The notes beneath the pieces are model-generated. The model saw nothing but the letters and a program-made list of their open reading frames with translations. It did not search any database and had not been told where the DNA came from. Source: Rhodospirillaceae bacterium CCH5-H10 (lineage in GTDB: Bacteria; Pseudomonadota; Alphaproteobacteria; Reyranellales; Reyranellaceae). From it: a stretch of DNA of 5,306 nt. Below are positions 1 through 3,531 of this stretch, piece after piece (the first letter of the stretch is position 1; every line of letters starts with the position of its first letter). The stretch lies in NCBI GenBank assembly GCA_001557035.1, contig LSKJ01000298.1, positions 1 through 5,306 on the forward strand, given 5' to 3'. The position numbers and the translations under genes were made by a program.

Positions 1-481
1 ACGAATAGAGCATGTCGTGGCCCGCCGTCTCGTCGGCGATGGGAGTCGCCGGAAAGCGCGCGACCGCTTCCTCCCACGATTCGTAGCCGGGGATCGTGCC
101 GCCGATCATGAAGCGATGCGGCGCGCCCTTCATCAGCGGCACGAGTTCCGCGGCCTTGTCGGCCAGGTACGTCGAGGTGACGAACAGCCGGGCGCCGCAG
201 TCGGTCACGATATAGTCGACCTCGGCGGCGGTGAGGCGCGAGCTGATCGCGGTGTAGACCAGCCCCGAGCGCTGGGCGCCCCAGCAGATCTCGAAGAAGC
301 GCGGGTTGTTCTCCAGGAAGATCGCGACATGGTCGCCGGCCTTGAGGCCCAGCGAGCGAAACAGTTGCGCGATGCGGTTCGACTGCTCGTCGAGCTGGCG
401 GTAGGTCACCGTCTCGCCGCTGCCGGCCATGATGTAGGCGGGCTTGTCGGGATGGGTGCGGGCGTGATGATAGGGATGCAT
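1..481 (-). CDS. Acyl-CoA synthetase (AMP-binding family), N-terminal part, runs off the left edge
   Basis: The minus-strand frame is open from an ATG at 481-479 to the window edge and encodes 160 residues. It begins MHPYHHARTHPDKPAYIM and continues with TYRQLDEQSNRIAQ (about 26-39), GLKAGDHVAIFLENNPRFFE (about 45-64) and SRLTAAEVDYIVTDCGARL (about 81-99). These are the usual N-terminal blocks of the ANL superfamily, which activates a carboxylic acid as acyl-AMP and transfers it to CoA. The last visible residues, HDMLYS, lie just where the family's SSGTTG-type phosphate-binding loop normally follows, so the catalytic core is outside the window. Family members are usually 500-550 residues, so roughly 30% is present. 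The start fits homologous N-termini as I remember them. No strong Shine-Dalgarno is visible, and no other in-frame start lies close upstream. The acyl substrate cannot be inferred. It is a cytosolic chromosomal housekeeping or catabolic gene, divergent from the tRNA promoter. Confidence 0.9.
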   Translation of the reverse strand, partial: MHPYHHARTHPDKPAYIMAGSGETVTYRQLDEQSNRIAQLFRSLGLKAGDHVAIFLENNPRFFEICWGAQRSGLVYTAISSRLTAAEVDYIVTDCGARLFVTSTYLADKAAELVPLMKGAPHRFMIGGTIPGYESWEEAVARFPATPIADETAGHDMLYS

Positions 482-491
482 GAGGGCCGCA

Positions 492-513
492 TAAAAGCGG
501 ACAGAAAGTCCGC
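492..513 (-). terminator. Small terminator-like hairpin in the acyl-CoA synthetase leader
   Basis: On the minus strand a perfect 6-bp stem (GCGGAC/GTCCGC, 497-502 with 508-513) with a 5-base loop is followed by TTTTAT. It ends about 11 bases before the acyl-CoA synthetase ATG. It could be a weak terminator for leftward transcripts crossing from the tRNA side, or a leader hairpin affecting translation of the synthetase. The stem is short and the T-tract weak. Confidence 0.35.
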
Positions 514-522
514 TCGCAAGCG

Positions 523-551
523 TTGACCCGGTTCCGCCCATCGGCTTTATT
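523..551 (+). promoter_or_regulatory. Sigma-70-type promoter of the interrupted tRNA-Leu gene
   Basis: TTGACC at 523-528 (5/6 match to TTGACA) and TTTATT at 546-551 (4/6 match to TATAAT) are separated by exactly 17 bases. A GC-rich discriminator (CCCCGCGC, 552-559) follows, and the tRNA 5' end begins at 570. This is the expected layout of a stable-RNA promoter, and GC-rich discriminators of this kind are associated with stringent control. The promoter looks intact although its tRNA gene is not. Confidence 0.6.
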
Positions 552-569
552 CCCCGCGCACGACGATGT

Positions 570-616
570 GCCCCCGTGGCGGAATTGGTAGACGCGCCTG
601 ACTCAAAAACTGGTTT
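570..616 (+). pseudogene. 5' half of a tRNA-Leu(CAA) gene, interrupted in the anticodon arm
   Basis: The acceptor 5' strand GCCCCCG (570-576), a class-II D arm with GGCGGAATTGGTAGACGCG, the 5' anticodon stem CCTGA (597-601) and the loop CTCAAAA (602-608, anticodon CAA at 604-606) are all normal for tRNA-Leu. After 608 the 3' stem should read TCAGG but reads ACTGG, leaving two mismatches in five pairs. No variable arm, GGTTCGA T loop or CGGGGGC acceptor 3' strand follows. Over its first 39 bases it matches 32 of the complete tRNA-Leu at 766, with differences concentrated in the acceptor and anticodon stems, so it is not a recent duplicate. I infer that it is the native chromosomal tRNA-Leu, cut by integration in the anticodon arm. 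The exact breakpoint could be anywhere from 602 to 616. Confidence 0.8.
597..613 (+). other. Candidate attachment-site core (element/chromosome junction)
   Basis: Tyrosine integrases often cross over in a tRNA anticodon loop and use the two anticodon-stem strands as inverted core binding sites. Here the left strand (CCTGA) and loop (CTCAAAA) are tRNA sequence. The right strand (ACTGG) only partly complements it (3 of 5 pairs), as expected if that half came from the element's own attP. GC content drops from 39/60 in 541-600 to 25/60 in 601-660. The integrase and the other end of the element are outside the window, so this remains an inference. Confidence 0.45.
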
Positions 617-718
617 GTCTATCATGCGACGTTTTGCGCGGAGGATGGAAAAGTCTTTTTATTTCTGAGGGTTAGAAGGGTATGCGCCAAGTGTCTGGTT
701 GCGGTGTCAACTGGCCTG

Positions 719-735
719 GGTGCAGAATAGGTGCA
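719..735 (+). repeat. Short direct repeat GGTGCA x2, 11-bp period
   Basis: GGTGCA occurs at 719-724 and again at 730-735, one helical turn apart, and the second copy continues into GTGCAC. Spacing by one helical turn is what a protein binding both copies on the same face would need, for example an excisionase or a recombinase arm site. The repeat unit is only six bases, so chance is not excluded. Confidence 0.35.
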
Positions 736-738
736 CAG

Positions 739-755
739 CGCGAGGATATCTCGCG
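739..755. repeat. Inverted repeat CGCGAG-GATAT-CTCGCG
   Basis: A perfect 6-bp dyad (739-744 with 750-755) around a 5-base centre ends 10 bases before the complete tRNA-Leu. As DNA it is a possible operator or integration-protein site. As RNA it would form a hairpin in the 5' leader of the precursor tRNA. Nothing in the sequence decides between these. Confidence 0.45.
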
Positions 756-765
756 GCGGCAATAT

Positions 766-852
766 GCGGGCGTGGCGGAACTGGTAGACGCGCTGGATTC
801 AAAATCCTGTTCTGGTGACAGAGTGTCGGTTCGATTCCGACCGCCCGTACCA
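766..852 (+). tRNA. tRNA-Leu, anticodon CAA, complete with encoded CCA
   Basis: All parts of a class-II tRNA are present. The acceptor is GCGGGCG (766-772) with CGCCCGT (842-848), including a G-U closing pair, then discriminator A849 and CCA 850-852. A leucine-type D arm leads to the anticodon stem CTGGA (793-797) and loop TTCAAAA with anticodon CAA at 800-802, reading UUG. The long variable arm folds as TCTG-GTGA-CAGA (811-822). The T stem GTCGG/CCGAC surrounds the loop TTCGATT (830-836). One oddity is that the 3' anticodon stem reads TCCTG, so T794 faces T808. It lies 157 bases downstream of the broken tRNA-Leu with the same anticodon and may be the copy that keeps UUG decoding by this tRNA going. 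No obvious terminator follows. Confidence 0.95.
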
Positions 853-1144
853 CTTGATCCAAATTGCATTTGAGGACTGGCGGGAGTGGTTGGTCTGCGC
901 CGAGGTTTGCCGAGGACTCGGATGGAATCAGGCCTCATCGATTGTAAGAAACGTTAGCCGATGTCCGTCTTCTTGAACGTGGACTGCCACCCATAACCCG
1001 GTCGCGCTTCATCTTCGATTGGCAGCACCTAACAGAATGCGAACTTCATTCGATTGTTCGGGTTCTGGCGACGTGCTCCTCGGGACCCTTAGGTCTCAAA
1101 TGTTAGAGTAAAAGGGCTGCGCTGGGGTTTCGTGGCGGATTGGA

Positions 1145-1167
1145 GGTTGAGAGAGAGGCTCTCGACC
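1145..1167 (+). promoter_or_regulatory. Leader hairpin upstream of the ParB-family gene
   Basis: GGTTGAGAG (1145-1153) pairs with CTCTCGACC (1159-1167), giving nine pairs including one U-G, around the loop AGAGG. It ends 8 bases before the GCGGAG ribosome binding site region. A related GAGAG/CTCTC hairpin sits in the same place in front of the next gene, which argues for a functional RNA element or a shared operator and not chance. Confidence 0.5.
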
Positions 1168-1175
1168 GTCCGTCG

Positions 1176-1180
1176 CGGAG
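1176..1180 (+). promoter_or_regulatory. Ribosome binding site that sets the ParB start
   Basis: CGGAG, eight bases before the ATG at 1189, supports that start over an in-frame GTG at 1132. The GTG would add 19 residues and put the leader hairpin inside the coding sequence. Confidence 0.6.
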
Positions 1181-1188
1181 TCAGTCAC

Positions 1189-3318
1189 ATGGCAAAGGCC
1201 GTTCAGAAGATTACGCTCAGCGCTTCGCGCGATATCCCCTTCAACAAGCTGGTGCTCAGCCAGTCCAACGTCCGGCGCGTGAAGGCCGGCATCTCGATCG
1301 AGGACTTGGCCGAGGACATCGCCCGGCGCGGACTCCTGCAGGGCCTCATTGTCCGGCCGGTCCTCGATGCCGAGGGTTCCGAGACCGGCATGTTCGAGAT
1401 CCCGGCCGGCGGCCGCCGCTACCGCGCTCTCGAGCGGCTGGTAAAGCTGAAGCGTCTGTCGAAGACGGCGCCAGTCCCGTGCATCGTGCGCGATCCGGGG
1501 GGCGAGATCTCAGCAGAGGAGGATTCCCTGGCCGAGAACGTCCAGCGCGTCGCCCTGCATCCGCTGGACCAATTCCGCGCCTTCAAGACGCTTCGCGACC
1601 AGGGTGCTGGCGAGGAGGAGATCGCCGCCCGCTTCTTCGTGGCGCCGGCCGTGGTGAAGCAGCGGCTACGCCTGGCCTCCGTCTCCGAGAAGCTGCTCGG
1701 GATCTATGCCGAGGACGGCATGACCCTGGAGCAGCTTATGGCCTTCACCGTCACCGCCGACCATGTCCGACAGGAGCAGGTCTGGGAGGCATTGCAGCAG
1801 TCCTGCAACATGGAACCCTACCTGATCCGCCGCCAGCTCACCGAGAGCGCCGTGCGGGCGTCGGACCGACGGGCACGGTTCGTCGGTCTCGAAACCTACG
1901 AAGCCGCCGGCGGCACGGTCCTGCGCGACCTGTTCGAGGACGACAGAGGCGGCTGGCTCCAGGACGTGGCCCTGCTCGATCGCCTGTCCACCGAGAAGCT
2001 GGCGACCGAAGCCGAGAAGATCGCCGCCGAAGGCTGGAAGTGGATCGAGGTGGCTGTCGATTTCCGCTACGGCCATGCGCAACACCTTCGGCGACTCGAC
2101 GGCGTGCAGGTCGAGCTCACTCCCGACGAGCAGACGAGGTTCGACGCTTTCACCGCTGAGCAGGCGAAGCTCGACAGCGAGTACGAAGACGCCGACGAAC
2201 TGCCGGACGAAGTCGACGCGCGGTTGGGCGAGCTCGAGACGGCGCTTGCCGCTTTCGAGATTCGCCCTGTCCGTTACGAGCCGGCCGAGATCGCGCGCGC
2301 CGGCGTGTTCGTCAGCATCGATGCCGACGGACACCTGGCTGTCGATCGAGGCTATGTCCGGCCGGAGGACGAGCCGTCAATGCCAGTCGGCGGCGAAGGG
2401 CCGGCGGAAGGCGAGGCCCGTAATGCCGACGGGATGGCACCTGCCGCCTCTGATGTGCAGCGCACCGTCATCACCATCGGCGGCGGCGAGCCGGATGATG
2501 ACGACGACGGAGACAATGTCGTCAAGCCGCTGCCTGAGCGGCTGGTCAGCGAGCTGACCGCCCACCGCACCCTGGCGCTGCGGGATGCGGTGGCGAACGA
2601 CCCGCAGGTCGCCCTGACTGTGCTGCTGCACAAGCTCTGCTTTGATACCTTCCAGCACAGCGCCCCTGGCGCATGCCTGGAAGCCTCGGTGCGGCACGTG
2701 TTCTTCCCCGCCCAGGCAGCCGACCTGAAGGACAGCTCCTCCGCCCAGGCGGTCGCCAAGCGGCACGAGGCGTGGAAGGCCGAGCTGCCCAAGGACGACG
2801 ACGCGCTTTGGGACTGGCTCGCGACCCTCGACGACACCCGCCGGGCAGCGTTACTCGCGCACTGCGTCTCGTTCGGAGTGAATGCCCTCTACGAAAAGGG
2901 TGACCGCTACGGCGGGCCGGGTGTCTCGGCACACGGCGTCCAGCACCGTATCGCCCAGGCCGATCGGCTCGCCCGCGCCGTCGGCCTCGACATGGTGGAA
3001 GCTGGCTGGCGGCCCACGATCGACAACTACCTCGGCCGCGTTACCAAGCCCCGCATCTTGGAAGCGGTGCGGGAGGCCAAGGGAGACCAGGCAGCACAGC
3101 TCATCGACCATCTCAGGAAGGCTGAGATGGCAACGGAGGCTGAGCGGCTGCTCGACGGCACGGGCTGGCTGCCCGAACCGCTGCGGCTCGCCGACAGCGG
3201 GGACGTGTCGGACTCACCGACCGACACCGTCGAGGAACTTCCCGCCTTTCTCGCCGACGGCGATGGGCAGGATGCCGCGACGAACGAGTCGGACACGCAT
3301 CCCATCGCTGCCGAATAG
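1189..3318 (+). CDS. ParB/RepB/Spo0J-family DNA-binding protein, mobile-element type (709 aa)
   Basis: The N-terminal third is a ParB/sulfiredoxin-like nucleotide-binding domain. It shows GLLQGLIVRPV (48-58), AGGRRYRALE (73-82) in the place of the GERR box, and LAENVQR (114-120), the ENxQR box. A helix-turn-helix follows at about 142-164 (EEEIAARFFVAPAVVKQRLR). The rest is long: a region to about 390, a low-complexity acidic linker with DDDDDGD at 436-442, and a C-terminal block (about 449-667) with WRPTIDNYLGRVTKPRI and GTGWLPEPLR, which I remember from plasmid and island ParB proteins. Chromosomal ParB is about 300 residues, so this is more than twice as long. ParB proteins clamp and slide on DNA using CTP. 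No ParA or parS cluster is visible beside it, so a role in element maintenance, copy control or gene regulation is as likely as partition. The strong terminator at 3376-3402 ends its unit. The family is clear, the function is not. Confidence 0.9.
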   Translation: MAKAVQKITLSASRDIPFNKLVLSQSNVRRVKAGISIEDLAEDIARRGLLQGLIVRPVLDAEGSETGMFEIPAGGRRYRALERLVKLKRLSKTAPVPCIVRDPGGEISAEEDSLAENVQRVALHPLDQFRAFKTLRDQGAGEEEIAARFFVAPAVVKQRLRLASVSEKLLGIYAEDGMTLEQLMAFTVTADHVRQEQVWEALQQSCNMEPYLIRRQLTESAVRASDRRARFVGLETYEAAGGTVLRDLFEDDRGGWLQDVALLDRLSTEKLATEAEKIAAEGWKWIEVAVDFRYGHAQHLRRLDGVQVELTPDEQTRFDAFTAEQAKLDSEYEDADELPDEVDARLGELETALAAFEIRPVRYEPAEIARAGVFVSIDADGHLAVDRGYVRPEDEPSMPVGGEGPAEGEARNADGMAPAASDVQRTVITIGGGEPDDDDDGDNVVKPLPERLVSELTAHRTLALRDAVANDPQVALTVLLHKLCFDTFQHSAPGACLEASVRHVFFPAQAADLKDSSSAQAVAKRHEAWKAELPKDDDALWDWLATLDDTRRAALLAHCVSFGVNALYEKGDRYGGPGVSAHGVQHRIAQADRLARAVGLDMVEAGWRPTIDNYLGRVTKPRILEAVREAKGDQAAQLIDHLRKAEMATEAERLLDGTGWLPEPLRLADSGDVSDSPTDTVEELPAFLADGDGQDAATNESDTHPIAAE

Positions 3319-3375
3319 TGCGGACTCAGCAGGGCGGTTTCGTCCGCCCCGCGTTCTCGCCTCCAATCGTTGGAT

Positions 3376-3402
3376 AAGCCCGGCCGCTACGCCGGGCTTT
3401 TT
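3376..3402 (+). terminator. Strong intrinsic terminator after the ParB-family gene
   Basis: AAGCCCGGC (3376-3384) pairs perfectly with GCCGGGCTT (3391-3399) over a 6-base loop, and the T-run extends to 3402. It lies 57 bases after the ParB stop codon. Its strength implies that the following methyltransferase-helicase gene has its own promoter, somewhere in 3403-3481, although I cannot point to clear boxes there. Confidence 0.85.
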
Positions 3403-3433
3403 CCATTGAGGATCCGCCCTGACCGATTCCCAA

Positions 3434-3447
3434 GGGAGAGGGAGAGG
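3434..3447 (+). repeat. Purine tract with tandem GGGAGA
   Basis: GGGAGA is repeated head to tail (3434-3439, 3440-3445) and followed by GG, between the terminator and the leader hairpin. It is complementary in short blocks to the CTCTC and TCTCC stretches at 3515-3519 and 3524-3528, so it could compete with the leader hairpin. Only about five pairs are possible in a run. Confidence 0.3.
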
Positions 3448-3481
3448 ACGGCCGGAACGGGTTTGAGCCGGTGGGGTCCCA

Positions 3482-3519
3482 GAGAGAGCGCCCCGTGGTT
3501 CGGTCCGTTCCGCTCTCTC
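3482..3519 (+). promoter_or_regulatory. Leader hairpin upstream of the methyltransferase-helicase gene
   Basis: GAGAGAGCG (3482-3490) and CGCTCTCTC (3511-3519) form nine perfect pairs around a 20-base loop. The 3' arm touches the ribosome binding site directly. Compared with the hairpin at 1145-1167, the stem shares GAGAG/CTCTC, CTCTCGA follows in both, and GTCCGT occurs near both (1168-1173 and 3503-3508). The loop size differs. Confidence 0.5.
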
Positions 3520-3523
3520 GAGG
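3520..3523 (+). promoter_or_regulatory. Ribosome binding site of the methyltransferase-helicase gene
   Basis: GAGG at 3520-3523 lies eight bases before the ATG at 3532 and begins at the base after the leader hairpin. Folding of that hairpin could therefore influence access of the ribosome. Confidence 0.55.
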
Positions 3524-3531
3524 TCTCCTCC

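Larger units (their letters stand above)
617..765. other. Non-coding stretch between the tRNA-Leu fragment and the complete tRNA-Leu
   Basis: No plausible gene is seen. The first part is AT-richer than its surroundings (T-run at 655-660), and the second part contains the repeats annotated at 719-735 and 739-755. A poor promoter for the downstream tRNA could be TTGCGG (699-704) with CAGAAT (723-728) at 18-base spacing, but neither box is convincing. Open frames here read through the tRNA and are not genes. Confidence 0.5.
853..1188. other. Gene-free stretch between tRNA-Leu and the ParB-family gene
   Basis: I find no convincing coding sequence. It contains CCGAGG at 900-905 and 910-915, the second forming a small dyad CCGAG-GA-CTCGG (910-921), and GAGGACT at 872-878 and 912-918. 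A minus-strand run of 24 codons (1028-954), ending in WQSTFKKTDIG before TAA, looks protein-like and might be the tail of a decayed gene, but it is too short to call. TAGAGT at 1104-1109 could be a -10 box for the ParB gene, but I see no matching -35. The last part is the ParB leader with the hairpin at 1145-1167. Confidence 0.5.

Noticed and set aside
17..526. Plus-strand frame of 169 codons
   Set aside because: It is antisense to the acyl-CoA synthetase, whose minus-strand frame has clear family motifs. The plus frame has no recognisable features.
570..765. Group I intron in the anticodon loop of the first tRNA-Leu
   Set aside because: Such introns do occur at tRNA-Leu anticodon loops, but the 3' exon (TCAGG ... 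CGGGGGC) is not found downstream in this window and no group I core is recognisable. Integration or decay fits better.
672..938. Open frames on both strands over the complete tRNA (minus 672-938, plus 682-873)
   Set aside because: They are read through the tRNA-Leu gene. Strings such as VAELVDALDSKS (plus) and DFESSASTSSATPA (minus) are the well-known false translations of leucine tRNA genes.
1046..1109. Promoter for the ParB-family gene (TTGTTC at 1054, TAGAGT at 1104)
   Set aside because: The boxes are 44 bases apart and no -35-like hexamer lies 16-18 bases before TAGAGT, so no promoter is called.
1132..1188. GTG start at 1132 for the ParB-family gene
   Set aside because: It would add 19 residues unlike ParB N-termini and make the leader hairpin coding. 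The ATG at 1189 has a well-spaced CGGAG.
1666..2334. Long antisense frame inside the ParB-family gene (222 codons)
   Set aside because: It is the complement-strand shadow of a GC-rich real gene. It has no recognisable domain, and the plus-strand frame carries clear ParB motifs.
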